Positions 16,387 through 28,045 of a stretch of 33,356 nt of DNA are shown here, piece after piece. Position numbers and translations under genes: made by a program. This DNA comes from Pseudomonadota bacterium (GTDB taxonomy: Bacteria; Pseudomonadota; Alphaproteobacteria; Kiloniellales; JACOMY01): the NCBI GenBank assembly GCA_029781795.1, contig JAKOWB010000081.1, forward strand, positions 1 through 33,356, given 5' to 3'. The notes beneath the pieces were generated by a model. The model was not told the DNA's origin, did no database searches, and saw only the letters and a list, made by a program, of their open reading frames with translations. Position 1 is the stretch's first letter; every line of letters begins with the position of its first letter.

Positions 16387-16446
16387 GGGCCCGCAGGGTG
16401 TCGTGAAGCCGTGCGCCGCACAAGCCGATAGGTGTACGCCGGCAGC

Positions 16447-17692
16447 CTAGTGCTTGCGCGGCGGCGCCATGAGCACAAGCAGCGGCGGACCGTTCGCGCC
16501 TTGGCGGCCGGCGGCCAGGGCGCGGCCGTCGTCCAGCCGCAGCAGGTCGTTGAACTGACCGCCGCCGGCCAGGCTCCGGCTGTCCAGCGGCGCGCCGTTC
16601 GGCGTCAGTCGCAGCATCCAGGCGCCGCCGTCGCGCCCGCTGCCGCCTGCCGCCAGCAGATTGCCCTGGTCGCCCACCAGAGCGCGCAGCGCCGCGCCGT
16701 CCTCGCTGCCGTCGCCGGCCCGCATGTTGATGGTGCCGCGGTCCTCGCCCTCGCTGTCGATCAGGCTGAGCCAGGCGTCGCCCGCGCCGCCACCGAGGGC
16801 CTCTCGGCCCGCCAGGGCCAGGCCGCGATCCAGGGCGGCAGCGGCGAGGACGCGCTGGCGGCCGGCCTGGCGGTAGCGCCGGTCCCACAGCAGCGTGCTG
16901 TCGGCGCCGATGGCGAGGACCCAGGCGTCGGCCTGGTCGCTGTCCGGCGTCAGGGTCCCGGCCAGCAGCAGGCTGCCGTCGGACTGCTGCGTCACCGCCG
17001 CCAGTTCGCCCGGCGTGCGCGGATCGTCGCGCGGCAGGTCGATGCGCCGTCGGACGCGGCCCGCCTCGTCCAGCAGCAGCACCCAGTTGCTGTAGAGCGC
17101 GGCATTCACATCGGCCGTGCCGGCCGCGGCGATCTGGCCGTCGGGCAACAGGGAGAGGGCGGTGACCACCTCGCGCGAGGGTGTCTCGAAGAGGCCGCTG
17201 ACGTAGAGGAACTCGCCCTCGACGACGGACCAGAGGCTGCGGCCCTGACCGTCATAGCGTGCGACCCAGGCCTCGTCATTGCCGACGCCGGGACCCGGTG
17301 CCCGGCCAGCGACCAGCAGGCCGCCGTCGCCCATCGCCACCATGCGGCGTATCTCGGCGCCCGCGGGTGCCGGTATTGCCGTCCAGGCCTGCACGACGCA
17401 GGCCGCGCGATCCAGCGTGATGGCAAAGAGCCGCGGTCCGTCCGCGGCCCTCAGCAGGCCGGCGGCGACGGCGCCGTCCTCCGGGCCAGCGGCGATGGCC
17501 AGGATCTCGCCGTCCAGCGGCGCGGCACCAGCCTTCGCGGCCGGATCGAACAGCACCCAGCTCGCCGGTGCCGGACCGGGCTTCACGTCGAGCGCCAGTC
17601 CGGCCGCGTGGCCGCAGGGGTCCTGCTTGCCGCAGGCGGCGAGCAGCAGGCCCGGGCACAGGAGCAGGGCGACGAGCGCGCCCCGGCGCTGG

Positions 17693-17703
<11 letters not shown>
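16447..17703 (-). CDS. beta-propeller lipoprotein
   Basis: A 418-residue protein from GTG 17701-17703, the start that gives a clean lipoprotein signal: VTSSQRR, a hydrophobic core, then LLAAC with the lipid-bearing Cys. The start lies inside the end of the acyl-CoA dehydrogenase gene (11-base overlap), implying coupled translation. After Cys the protein has about six repeats of 40-45 residues with the pattern DGxLLxAG, a variable loop, then AWVxxxDxxGxxxW, for example GGLLVAGR, GQIAAAGT, GSLLLAGT, GLALAGRE, GNLLAAGG and GRALAAGR. This predicts a six-bladed or similar propeller anchored to the outer membrane. No catalytic motif is seen. It could be a surface-displayed substrate of the Slam-like protein two genes downstream. 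Confidence 0.75.
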
Positions 17704-19486
<1,783 letters not shown>

Positions 19487-19540
19487 CGATGGCTCCGAAT
19501 TGTGGCTGCAACAACTTGGCAAGGTTATTTTTTCGTCCCA

Positions 19541-19561
19541 GGGAAACCCCCAGGGGTTCCC
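19541..19561. repeat. imperfect inverted repeat between divergent genes
   Basis: GGGAA-A-CCCC and GGGGTTCCC face each other around a very short centre, with one bulged A. Outside them TTGTGGC (19500-19506) and GCCACAA (19568-19574) form a second, 7-bp inverted pair. The region separates the acyl-CoA dehydrogenase start from the macroglobulin start. There is no U-tract, so an operator or leader structure is more likely than a terminator. Confidence 0.35.
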
Positions 19562-19582
19562 CTTACTGCCACAAATCTGGAT

Positions 19583-19588
19583 AGAATG
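19583..19588 (+). promoter_or_regulatory. -10 box candidate for the macroglobulin-pbpC operon
   Basis: TAGAAT matches 5 of 6 bases of the -10 consensus and lies 80 bases upstream of ATG 19668. No good -35 hexamer is found at 16-18 bases, so this call is tentative. Confidence 0.25.
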
Positions 19589-19667
19589 GCACCCAAGGCA
19601 TCTTCGTGCGGGAGCGGTCATTTGCCGTGCCCGCGCAAGCTGCGCGGCTGGCCCTGGGGAGGGAATC

Positions 19668-22600
19668 ATGCAGGTCGATCGTCGCTTCGCCAAGCGCGCC
19701 CGCGGATGGATCGCGGGCCTCGTCATGGGGCTGGTGGGAAGCACGGCCGCGACGGCCGACAGCTACTTCGACGTCAACGACATGCAGGTCCTCAGCGACC
19801 GCGACGTGCCGGAGGTCTGCTTCTCCTTCTCGGTCGACCTGCCGACGGCGCGCGAAGCGACGCTGGACGACTACGTCGCCGTCTCGCCGCCGTTCAAGGC
19901 CGCGGTCTCCCCGCGCGGCTCGCAGCTCTGCGTCTCCGGCTTCGATTTCGGCAAGCGCTACAAGGTGACGCTGCTGGCCGGGCTGCCGTCCAAGGGCAAG
20001 GCGGAACAGCTCGACGGCGACCGCTACTACGACATCTACGTGCCCGACCGCCCGGCCTCCATCGGCTTCCGCGGCGGCAACGGCTACATCCTGCCCAGCG
20101 CCCTGGCCGAGGGCCTGCCGCTGCGCACCGTCAACATCGACAAGGCCGAGCTGCGGCTGATCCGCGTCAACGACCGCAACCTGGTGCAGCAGTATGCGCG
20201 CGGCAAGGTGAACCAGACGCTGTGGGACTACGACGTCAGCGACCTGGAGAACCTGGATGGCGAGGTGATCTGGGAAGGCTCGGTCGAGATTCCCAATGCC
20301 GAGCGCAACAAGTCGGTCGACACCATCGTCCCGGTGAAGGACGTGATGGGCGAGATCAAGCCCGGACTCTACGTTGCCGCCGCCAAGGATCCGAAGTCCG
20401 ACGACTACTGGGATCCCGTCGCGACGCAGTGGTTCGTGATCTCCGACATCGGCCTCACCACCTTCTGGGCCGACAACGGGCTCTATGTCTATGCGCGTTC
20501 GCTGGCCGACGCCTCGCCGCTGGCCGGAATCGACCTGGCGCTGCTGGCACAGAACAACGCCGAACTCGGCAAGGTCACGACCGATGCCCAGGGCTTCGCC
20601 CGCTTCGAGGCCGGCGCCGTGCGCGGGCAGGGCGGCAACACGCCGCGCGCCGTACTGGCCTATGGCAGCGGCAGCGACTTCAACGTGCTCGACCTCGGCG
20701 GGCCGGTCCTCGACCTGGTCGACCGCGGCATCGGCGGGCGAACCCTGCCGGGCAAGCTCGACGCCTTCCTCTATTCCGAGCGCGGCATCTATCGCCCCGG
20801 CGAGACGGTGCACCTGACCGGCCTGCTGCGTGACGCGGAGGCCAAGCAGGTCGCCGACACGCCGCTGACCTTCAAGCTCTGGCGCTCGGACGGCGCCGAG
20901 TATCGCACCTTCACCGTCAGTGATGCCGGCGGTGGCGGCTACAGCCTCGACCTCGACCTGCCGGGCAGCGCGCGTACCGGCCTGTGGGAGGTGACGGCGC
21001 ATGTCGACCCGAAGGGCCCGGCGATCGGCCGCGTCTCCTTCGAGGTCGAGGACTTCGTGCCGCCGCAGATCGAGTTCGACCTCGCCTCGCCGGTCGCCGT
21101 GGCGAAGCTGGAGGAGTCGATCCCGGTCGACGTCGACGCCAAGTACCTCTATGGCGCCCCGGCCGCCGACCTGCAGGGCGAATACACCCTGCTGCTCAGC
21201 GTCGCGGACGATCCCTTCCCCAACCTGCCGGGCTATCAGTTCGGCCTGGTGCAGGAGAACTTCACCCCGCTGCAGAGCGAGGCGGTGCCCTTCACCACCG
21301 ATGCCGACGGCAAGGCCCAGATCGACGCTTACGCCGACCAGTACCCCGACACCACCCATCCGCTGCAGGCCTCGGTGCGCGTGGCGATCTTCGACCTGGG
21401 CGGCCGCCCGGTCTATCGCCGCATCACCGTTCCGGTCGACCTGCAGCCCTATCACATCGGCATCAAGCCGAACTTCGCCAACGGCGCGGTCGCCGAGGGC
21501 GCGACCGCCGGCTTCGACGTGATCGCGGTCGACCGCGCAGGCAACCAGCTCGCCGCCGACGGCCTGCACTATGCCGTGCTGCGCGAGGAGTACGACTACG
21601 TCTGGTACCGTTCCGGCGGGCAGTGGTACGCCGAGTGGGTGACCCGCGAGTCCGTGGTCGAGACCGGCGACATCAGCCTCTCGCCCAGCGAGCCGGCGCA
21701 TATCGACTACAAGACCGACTGGGGCCAGTACCGCGTCGAGGTCTTCGACGACAACACCGGCGTCGCCAGCTCGGTCCGCTTCAGCGGCGGCTGGTGGACC
21801 GACCCGACGGCCGACCGGCCGGACGAGGTCGAGGTCTCGCTCGACAAGGAGAGCTACAACGCCGGCGAGACGGCCAAGGCCTTCGTCAAGCCGCCCTATG
21901 CCGGCAAGGTGCTGGTGACGGTGGCGGACCACGAGGTGCGCTGGACCACCATGCTGGATGTCCCGGCCGAGGGCGCCTTCGTCGACATCCCGGTCGCCGG
22001 CGACTGGACCGCCGGCGTCTATGTCCTGGCCAACGCCTATCCGGGCGAGGCTGCCACCAAGGCGCAGATGCCGCGCCGCGCGGTCGGCGTCGCCTACCTG
22101 GCGATCGACAAGCAGGCCTGGGCGCTGAACGTCTCGATCGACACGCCCGAGATGATCCGGCCGAGCCAGGACCTGACGGTCCCGGTGAAGGTCGAGGGCG
22201 CCGAGCCCGGCGAGCAGGTGCACGTCACGCTGGCCGCGGTCGACGACGCGGTGCTGCAGCTCACCGGCTACACCGCGCCCGATCCGCTCGGCTACTACCT
22301 CGGCAAGCGGGCGCTGGGTGTCTCGATCCACGACGTCTACGGCTACCTGATCCATGCCGAGGGCGACGTGATGGCGGGCCTCAGCCAGGGCGGCGACATG
22401 GAGGGCCGCAACCTGGAGAGCCTGCCCGAGCGTTCCAGCAAGGTGGTGTCGCTCTACAGCGGCATCGTCACGGTCGGTGCCGACGGCGTCGCCCAGGTGA
22501 CCCTGTCGGTGCCCGACTTCAACGGCCGCCTGCGCCTCATGGCCGTGGCCTGGGGCAAGGCGCGCATGGGCATGGCCGAGAAGACCATGATCGTGCGCGC

Positions 22601-24434
22601 GCCGCTGATCGCCGAGATGACGCTGCCGCGCTTCCTGGCCCCGGGCGACGTGGCCCAGGTGACGGTGGCGCTGCGCAACCTCGACGGCGAGGCCGGCGAC
22701 TACAAGATCGACATCGCCACCAACGGCGTGGTGAAGCTCGACAGCAACCTGATCCAGGCCAAGGGCCTGGCACAGGGCAAGGAGGTGCGCGAGACGCGGA
22801 TGATGTCGGCCGAGGAGATCGGCGTCGCCACCATCACGCTCTCGGTCAGCGGGCCGAACGGCTACAGCCTGGTGCGCGAGAAGAAGATCTCGGTCAGGCC
22901 CGCCAGCCCGACCATCGACATCCGGCAGGTGGCGCAGCTGCCCGCCGGCAAGTCGGTGACCGTCACGCCCGAGGTCGCCAACGGCTTCTACCTGGAAACC
23001 GCCTCGGCGAAGCTGACGCTTTCCAGCGTGCCGGACTTCGACGTGCCGGGCCTGCTGGACGCGCTGGACCGCTATCCCTACGGCTGCGCCGAGCAGACCG
23101 TCAGCCGTGCCCTGCCGCTGCTCTACGTCAACGACGTGGCGACGGCGGTGGGCCTGGGTGATGACGCGGCGCTGTCCGAGCGGGTGCAGGGCGCGATCTA
23201 TCGCCTGATGAACATGCAGATCGGCTACGGCGCCTTCGGGCTCTGGGGCCCCTGGTCGGACGGCGAGGTCTGGCTCACCTCCTACGTGGTCGACTTCCTG
23301 ACCCGCGCGAAGGAGAAGGGCTATCACGTGCCCGAGGCCGGCTACGGCCTGGCGCTCGACTGGCTGAAGCGCAGCACCAACGGCTACCTGGATGGCGCCC
23401 CGGCCTATGTCGGCTATGCCTATGCCCAGTACGTGCTGGCGCGGGCCGGCGTCGCCAACCTGTCCGACCTGCGCTACTTCTACGAGACGCAGTGGGACAA
23501 CCTGCCGACGCCGATCGCCCGGGCGCAGTTCGCCGCGGCGCTGGCCTGGCTGGGCGACCTGGACCGTGCGCGCGCCGGCTTCGCCAACCTGCAGCCGGCG
23601 AACTACGACGTCTCGCTGCGCTGGCGGGACTACGGCTCGGAGCTGCGCGACGACGCCGCGGCCCTGGCGCTGATGGCCGACAGCGGGGCCATCGACGACC
23701 GGACGCTGATCACCCAGGCTGACCGCCTGGCGCGCAGCTTCCAGTCGCGCAAGTGGCTCTCGACGCAGGAGATGTCCTGGCTGCTGCTGGCCACCTACGA
23801 GATGGTCAAGCGGGGTGGCGACGTCACCCTGGCGGTCGACGGCAAGAAGCTGCCGCCGCAGAAGAAGCCCTTCTACGCCAACCTCCGCTTCGGCGAGGGC
23901 GACGGCAAGATGACGGTGCAGAACGGCGGCAAGGGCCCGCTCTACCAGGTGCTGACGGTGACCGGCGTTCCGACCGAGCCGCTGCCGGCCCAGGAGAACG
24001 GCTTCACCATCCGCCGCCGCATCTTCGATCTCTCCGGCGTGCCTGTCGCGATCAACGACATGAAGCAGGGCGAGAGCTACCTCGTCCTGGTCGAGGGCCG
24101 CAGCCACGACGCCAAGGACCATGACGCCCTGGTGGTCGACCTGCTGCCCGCCGGCTTCGAGATCGAGAACGGCAACCTGGGGCAGGGCGGTCCGCTGGCC
24201 GCCTATCCCTGGCTGGGCGAGCTGTCCTGGACCCTGTCGAGCGACGCGCGCGACGACCGCTACGCGGCGGCGGTGCGGCTCGACTCCTACCGGCCCGGGT
24301 TCCGCGTCGCCTACATGGTCCGCGTCGTGACGCCGGGCACCTTCGTGCTGCCCGGCACCTACGTCGAGGACATGTACCAGCCGGAGCTGAATGCCCGCGG
24401 CCCGGCCGGCAGCATCGTCGTCGGCGCGCGCTGA
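19668..24434 (+). CDS. bacterial alpha-2-macroglobulin (YfhM type)
   Basis: A 1588-residue periplasmic protease trap. GGGGAGGGA precedes ATG 19668 by about 5 bases. Residues 1-30 are a signal peptide ending ATA before DSYFD; there is no lipobox Cys, so unlike Escherichia coli YfhM it appears to be soluble in the periplasm. Numerous macroglobulin domains follow, including the MG2-like GKLDAFLYSERGIYRPGETVHL region and the A2M core with FNGRLRLMAVAWGKARMG. The thioester motif is intact: Cys1140-Ala-Glu-Gln1143 in YPYGCAEQTVSRALP, followed by the thioester helical domain and a receptor-like C-terminal domain. It should trap attacking proteases by covalent linkage after bait cleavage. It is 7 bases upstream of pbpC, the usual partner that repairs peptidoglycan. 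Confidence 0.95.
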   Translation: MQVDRRFAKRARGWIAGLVMGLVGSTAATADSYFDVNDMQVLSDRDVPEVCFSFSVDLPTAREATLDDYVAVSPPFKAAVSPRGSQLCVSGFDFGKRYKVTLLAGLPSKGKAEQLDGDRYYDIYVPDRPASIGFRGGNGYILPSALAEGLPLRTVNIDKAELRLIRVNDRNLVQQYARGKVNQTLWDYDVSDLENLDGEVIWEGSVEIPNAERNKSVDTIVPVKDVMGEIKPGLYVAAAKDPKSDDYWDPVATQWFVISDIGLTTFWADNGLYVYARSLADASPLAGIDLALLAQNNAELGKVTTDAQGFARFEAGAVRGQGGNTPRAVLAYGSGSDFNVLDLGGPVLDLVDRGIGGRTLPGKLDAFLYSERGIYRPGETVHLTGLLRDAEAKQVADTPLTFKLWRSDGAEYRTFTVSDAGGGGYSLDLDLPGSARTGLWEVTAHVDPKGPAIGRVSFEVEDFVPPQIEFDLASPVAVAKLEESIPVDVDAKYLYGAPAADLQGEYTLLLSVADDPFPNLPGYQFGLVQENFTPLQSEAVPFTTDADGKAQIDAYADQYPDTTHPLQASVRVAIFDLGGRPVYRRITVPVDLQPYHIGIKPNFANGAVAEGATAGFDVIAVDRAGNQLAADGLHYAVLREEYDYVWYRSGGQWYAEWVTRESVVETGDISLSPSEPAHIDYKTDWGQYRVEVFDDNTGVASSVRFSGGWWTDPTADRPDEVEVSLDKESYNAGETAKAFVKPPYAGKVLVTVADHEVRWTTMLDVPAEGAFVDIPVAGDWTAGVYVLANAYPGEAATKAQMPRRAVGVAYLAIDKQAWALNVSIDTPEMIRPSQDLTVPVKVEGAEPGEQVHVTLAAVDDAVLQLTGYTAPDPLGYYLGKRALGVSIHDVYGYLIHAEGDVMAGLSQGGDMEGRNLESLPERSSKVVSLYSGIVTVGADGVAQVTLSVPDFNGRLRLMAVAWGKARMGMAEKTMIVRAPLIAEMTLPRFLAPGDVAQVTVALRNLDGEAGDYKIDIATNGVVKLDSNLIQAKGLAQGKEVRETRMMSAEEIGVATITLSVSGPNGYSLVREKKISVRPASPTIDIRQVAQLPAGKSVTVTPEVANGFYLETASAKLTLSSVPDFDVPGLLDALDRYPYGCAEQTVSRALPLLYVNDVATAVGLGDDAALSERVQGAIYRLMNMQIGYGAFGLWGPWSDGEVWLTSYVVDFLTRAKEKGYHVPEAGYGLALDWLKRSTNGYLDGAPAYVGYAYAQYVLARAGVANLSDLRYFYETQWDNLPTPIARAQFAAALAWLGDLDRARAGFANLQPANYDVSLRWRDYGSELRDDAAALALMADSGAIDDRTLITQADRLARSFQSRKWLSTQEMSWLLLATYEMVKRGGDVTLAVDGKKLPPQKKPFYANLRFGEGDGKMTVQNGGKGPLYQVLTVTGVPTEPLPAQENGFTIRRRIFDLSGVPVAINDMKQGESYLVLVEGRSHDAKDHDALVVDLLPAGFEIENGNLGQGGPLAAYPWLGELSWTLSSDARDDRYAAAVRLDSYRPGFRVAYMVRVVTPGTFVLPGTYVEDMYQPELNARGPAGSIVVGAR

Positions 24435-24441
24435 GCGGGCC

Positions 24442-26574
24442 ATGCGGCGGGCAGCGGCCCGGCTGATCGGGATCTGCGGCCGCCTGGGACTCCTGTCCCT
24501 GGCGGCCGCGACCCTGATCTATGCCTGCTGGCAGGTCGCCTTCCTGCAGCTCGACCGCGATCATCCCTTGAATCTGACCCGGGCCGAGGGCTTCTCGGCC
24601 GCGGTGGTGGACCGCGATGGCGCCGTGCTGCGCGCCTTCACCACGCCGGACGGCCTCTGGCGCTTCCCGGTGACGGCGCAGCAGGTCTCGCCGCTCTACC
24701 TCGCCATGCTCAAGGCTTACGAGGACCGCCGTTTCGACAGCCATGGCGGCGTCGACTACCTGGCGGCCGTGCGGGCCTTCGGCCAGTTCCTGTGGAACGG
24801 CGAGGTAGTGTCCGGCGCCTCGACGCTCACCATGCAGGTGGCGCGCCTGCTGGAGCAGCGCCCGCGCACCCTCGCCAGCAAGCTGGTGGAGATGTTCCGC
24901 GCCCAGCAGCTCGAGCGTCACCTGGGCAAGGACCGCATCCTGGCGCTCTACCTGACCCTGGCGCCCTTCGGCGGCAACCTGGAGGGCGTGCGCGCCGCCA
25001 GCCTGGCCTTCTTCGGCAAGGAGCCGAAGGTGCTCTCGCCGGCCGAGGCGGCGCTGCTGGTCGCCATTCCGCAGGCGCCCTCGCTGCTGCGGCCCGACCT
25101 CAATCCCGAGGCCGCGCGCCGCGCCCGCGACAAGGTGCTGGAGCGCGTCGCCGAGGCCGGCGTCATCACAGCGCGGGAACTGGCGGAGGCCAAGGAGGCG
25201 CCGGTGCCGGACCGCCGCCTCGCCATGCCCTTCCACGCGCCGCACCTGGCCGAGGCGCTGGTCGCCGCCGCGCCGACGCAGCCGAGCATCGCCACGACGA
25301 TCGACGGGCGCCTGCAGGCCCAGGTCGAGACGCTGGCTGACAAGGCCGCCCGCCTGCTGGGCGAAGGCGTGACCTATGCCGTGCTGGTGGTCGACAACGC
25401 CACCGGCCGCGTGGTGGCGCACATCGGCTCCGGCGACTACTTCGATGCCGGGCGCAGCGGCATGATCGACATGACCAATGCGCTGCGCTCGCCCGGTTCG
25501 GCGCTGAAGCCCTTCATCTACGGTCTCGCCTTCGAGCGGCTGATCGCGCATCCCGACACGCTGGTCGCCGACGTGAAGCAGCGCTTCGGCGCCTACGCGC
25601 CGACCAACTTCAACGAGAAGTTCAACGGCGAGGTGACGCTGACCGACGCGCTGCGCCGCTCGCTCAACATTCCGGCCGTGATGCTGCTGGACCGGGTCGG
25701 CCCGCTGCGCTTCGACCAGCGCCTGCAGGACGTCGGCGTCACGCTGGTCTTCGACCGGCAGAGCGCGGCGCCCGGCCTGCCGCTCGCCCTCGGCGGCGCC
25801 GGCATCACGCTGCGCGACCTGGTGAAGCTCTATACCGGCCTGGCGCGCGGCGGCACCCCGGTGGAGCTGACCTGGGATCCGGCGCAGCCGGTCAGGGCGG
25901 CGCCGGCCGCCGTGGTCTCCGACGTCGCCGCCTGGTACCTGACGACGATCCTCGAGGGGGCGCCGCGCCCGGTCGGCTTCCGCCTGTCGGAGGACACCGG
26001 CGGCGGCAACCGCATCGCCTTCAAGACCGGCACGGCCTATGGCTACCGCGACGCCTGGGCGGTCGGCTGGAACCACAGCTATACCATCGGCGTCTGGGCC
26101 GGCCGCGCCGACGGTCAGCCCTGCAGCGGCTGCGTCGGGCTGATGGCGGCGGGCCCGCTGCTGTTCCAGGTCTTCTCGCTGCTGCCGCCGGAGCCGGCGC
26201 CTTCCAGCTTCAGCGCGCCGCCCCCCGGTGTCATACCGGGGCCCACCGCCGCACTGCCGCCGGCGCTGCGCCGCCTGCAGCAGAGCGACGTGGCGGTGGC
26301 CATGGCGCCGAAGAACCCGCCGGTCATCGCCTTCCCGCTGGATGGCTCGACCCTCGATCTCGTGCAGGGCCCCGACGGCCTCAGTTCCCTGCCGCTGAAG
26401 GTCCAGGGCGGCCTCAGGCCCTATACCTGGCTGGTCAACGGCGCGCCGCTGGCGACCAAGGCCTGGCGTGGGCCGGTGCTCTGGCAGCCCGACGGACCGG
26501 GATTCGCGCATCTTCAGGTCATCGACGCGGCGGGCCACAGCGCGACCGTCGACGTCTATGTGACGGCCGATTGA
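24442..26574 (+). CDS. pbpC: penicillin-binding protein 1C
   Basis: A 710-residue bifunctional peptidoglycan synthase starting at ATG 24442, 7 bases after the macroglobulin stop; the ribosome site is weak, which suggests coupling. One N-terminal membrane helix (about 13-34) precedes the glycosyltransferase domain, with catalytic Glu94 in KAYEDRRFDSHGG, then GASTLTMQVARLL and LTLAPFGGNLEGVRAAS. The transpeptidase domain has Ser353-x-x-Lys356 in SPGSALKPF, SLN in RRSLNIPA, and Lys528-Thr-Gly in AFKTGTAYGYRDAW. The last 90 residues form the penicillin-binding protein 1C C-terminal domain (FPLDGSTLDL...PYTWLVNGAPL). The pair with alpha-2-macroglobulin is widely conserved and is seen as a cell-wall defence and repair unit. 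Confidence 0.95.
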   Translation: MRRAAARLIGICGRLGLLSLAAATLIYACWQVAFLQLDRDHPLNLTRAEGFSAAVVDRDGAVLRAFTTPDGLWRFPVTAQQVSPLYLAMLKAYEDRRFDSHGGVDYLAAVRAFGQFLWNGEVVSGASTLTMQVARLLEQRPRTLASKLVEMFRAQQLERHLGKDRILALYLTLAPFGGNLEGVRAASLAFFGKEPKVLSPAEAALLVAIPQAPSLLRPDLNPEAARRARDKVLERVAEAGVITARELAEAKEAPVPDRRLAMPFHAPHLAEALVAAAPTQPSIATTIDGRLQAQVETLADKAARLLGEGVTYAVLVVDNATGRVVAHIGSGDYFDAGRSGMIDMTNALRSPGSALKPFIYGLAFERLIAHPDTLVADVKQRFGAYAPTNFNEKFNGEVTLTDALRRSLNIPAVMLLDRVGPLRFDQRLQDVGVTLVFDRQSAAPGLPLALGGAGITLRDLVKLYTGLARGGTPVELTWDPAQPVRAAPAAVVSDVAAWYLTTILEGAPRPVGFRLSEDTGGGNRIAFKTGTAYGYRDAWAVGWNHSYTIGVWAGRADGQPCSGCVGLMAAGPLLFQVFSLLPPEPAPSSFSAPPPGVIPGPTAALPPALRRLQQSDVAVAMAPKNPPVIAFPLDGSTLDLVQGPDGLSSLPLKVQGGLRPYTWLVNGAPLATKAWRGPVLWQPDGPGFAHLQVIDAAGHSATVDVYVTAD

Positions 26575-26814
26575 CCGCTCCCGCGCCGTAAAATCTTTGT
26601 GACGTCGATCTGATCGCCGGGCCGCATCCCCAGGCAGCGGCCGTGTAAACGCTGGCCTACGTCCGCGTGAGGTCGATCACAGGACGATAAACCCGGCTAA
26701 GGTCCTCGATAGCCTTTGGGAATTGGAAGTGGCGGAGGGCGGGGACTAGGTTTGCTTCATCGGAGCGACGGCGATCCCCGCTGAAGACTCCGCAACCGTT
26801 GGAGACCTGGACCC
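26575..26814 (+). other. leader region of the bufferin operon
   Basis: A 240-base gap with no supported gene. It is less GC-rich than its surroundings and should carry the operon promoter. Two weak candidates are seen: GTAAAC (26645-26650) and CGTGA (26666-26670) spaced like an ECF sigma promoter, and TTGGAA with TAGGTT nearer the gene (about 26724-26753). CGATC-T-GATCG at 26606-26616 is a short palindrome. None is convincing alone. Confidence 0.3.
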
Positions 26815-27099
26815 ATGAACAAGCTCACCACCCTGTCGCTGGCCTCTGCCCTGCTGGGCGCCGTGTCGCTGGCTGCCGTCACCCTGCCGGCGCAGGCCGC
26901 CGACGGCGTGAAGTGCTACGGCATCAGCAAGGCCGGCGAGAACGACTGCGCCAACGCCGCCGGCACGCACTCCTGCAAGGGCCAGTCCGCCGCCGACTAC
27001 GACGGCGCCGACTGGAAGGCCACGATGTCGGCCGACGAGTGCACCGCGATGGGCGGCAAGACCGAGGCCTTCGAGGGCATGAACCCGAACCACAAGTAA
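26815..27099 (+). CDS. bufA: bufferin-type precursor peptide (DUF2282, BufA1)
   Basis: A 94-residue exported precursor starting at ATG 26815 (GGAGA about 11 bases upstream). Residues 1-28 are a signal peptide ending AQA. The mature peptide contains four Cys at 34, 45, 54 and 76 in the family pattern [21 protein letters not shown] and DECTAMGGK. This DUF2282 family comprises ribosomally made peptides whose Cys are modified by a DUF692 enzyme to give copper-binding groups; they protect against excess copper. Unusually for such peptides, it uses a Sec signal rather than a cut leader. The modifying genes follow directly (41-base gap). The metal could be another soft metal; copper is the best guess from the family. 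Confidence 0.9.
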   Translation: MNKLTTLSLASALLGAVSLAAVTLPAQAADGVKCYGISKAGENDCANAAGTHSCKGQSAADYDGADWKATMSADECTAMGGKTEAFEGMNPNHK

Positions 27100-27139
27100 G
27101 GTTCGACCTACGCGCGGCAGCAGAGAGGAGGGACGGGGC

Positions 27140-28045
27140 ATGAGCGGGAGGGATGACGCCAACGCGCGCACCGACTGCCCGGCCGCTTCCGCCTCACTGC
27201 TGCCGCCGCGCGCGGGTGTCGGCCTCCGGCATCCGCATGTGCTGGGCTTCCTCGAGGAGCGGCCGGCGACGGCCTTCCTCGAGGTGCACAGCGAGAACTA
27301 CCTGGGCGAAGGCGGGCCGCGCCGCCGCGCGCTCTTCGATCTGGCCCGCGACTATCCCTTGAGCTTCCACGGCGTCGGCCTCTCGATGGGCTCGGCCGAG
27401 GGGCTCGACCCGACGCATCTGCGCCGCCTTGCCGCGCTCTTCGCCGACTTCCAGCCGGCGGTGGTGTCCGAGCATCTCTCCTGGAGCGTCGCCGGCGGCA
27501 GCTATCTCAACGATCTCCTGCCGCTGCCCTACACCGATGAGGCGCTGGCCCTGGTCTGCCGCAACATCGACCGGGCGCAGGAGGCCTTCGGCCGCCGGAT
27601 CCTGCTGGAGAACCCTTCCAGCTACCTGCGCTTTCGCCACTCCACCATTCCCGAGGCCGAGTTCCTCGCCGAGGTGCAGCGCCGCAGCGGCTGCGGCCTG
27701 CTACTGGACGTCAACAACGTCTATGTCAGCGCCCAGAACCACGGCCTCGACGCGCGGGCCTACCTCGCCGCCCTGCCGGCCGAGGCGGTCGGCGAGATTC
27801 ACCTGGCCGGCCATGCGCGCCGTCCGGTCGGCGACCAGGTGCTGCTGATCGACGATCACGGCTCGGCCGTCATCCCGGCGGTCTGGCAGCTCTACGAGAC
27901 GGCGCTGGCGCTGACCGGCCCGCGGCCGACGCTGATCGAGTGGGACAGCAACATTCCCGAACTGCCGGTCCTGCTGGCCGAGGCGGCGAAGGCCGACCGG
28001 CGGCTGATCGGCCTGGACGTGGTGGAGGGTCAGCATGTTGCCTGA
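27140..28045 (+). CDS. bufB: DUF692 multinuclear non-heme iron oxidase (MNIO)
   Basis: A 301-residue TIM-barrel enzyme with GAGGAGGGA before ATG 27140. Metal-ligand motifs of the family are all present: EVHSENY (49-55), FHGVGLS (His77), VSEHLSW (Glu111, His112), ENPSSY (Glu157), [11 protein letters not shown] (Asp190, Asn193), IHLAGH (His221, His225), DDHG (His240) and IEWDSNIP (Glu267). Such enzymes use two or three irons and oxygen to rearrange Cys residues of precursor peptides, here very probably the product of the gene just upstream. The start overlaps no other gene, but its end overlaps the DUF2063 gene by 11 bases, so the enzyme and its partner are made together. Confidence 0.94.
   Translation: MSGRDDANARTDCPAASASLLPPRAGVGLRHPHVLGFLEERPATAFLEVHSENYLGEGGPRRRALFDLARDYPLSFHGVGLSMGSAEGLDPTHLRRLAALFADFQPAVVSEHLSWSVAGGSYLNDLLPLPYTDEALALVCRNIDRAQEAFGRRILLENPSSYLRFRHSTIPEAEFLAEVQRRSGCGLLLDVNNVYVSAQNHGLDARAYLAALPAEAVGEIHLAGHARRPVGDQVLLIDDHGSAVIPAVWQLYETALALTGPRPTLIEWDSNIPELPVLLAEAAKADRRLIGLDVVEGQHVA

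Noticed and set aside
19563-24443. Open frame of about 1626 codons antisense to the macroglobulin gene
   Set aside because: High GC leaves few stops in this frame; the composition is His/Arg/Gly/Val-rich with no recognisable domain, and the sense frame has a thioester motif and signal peptide.
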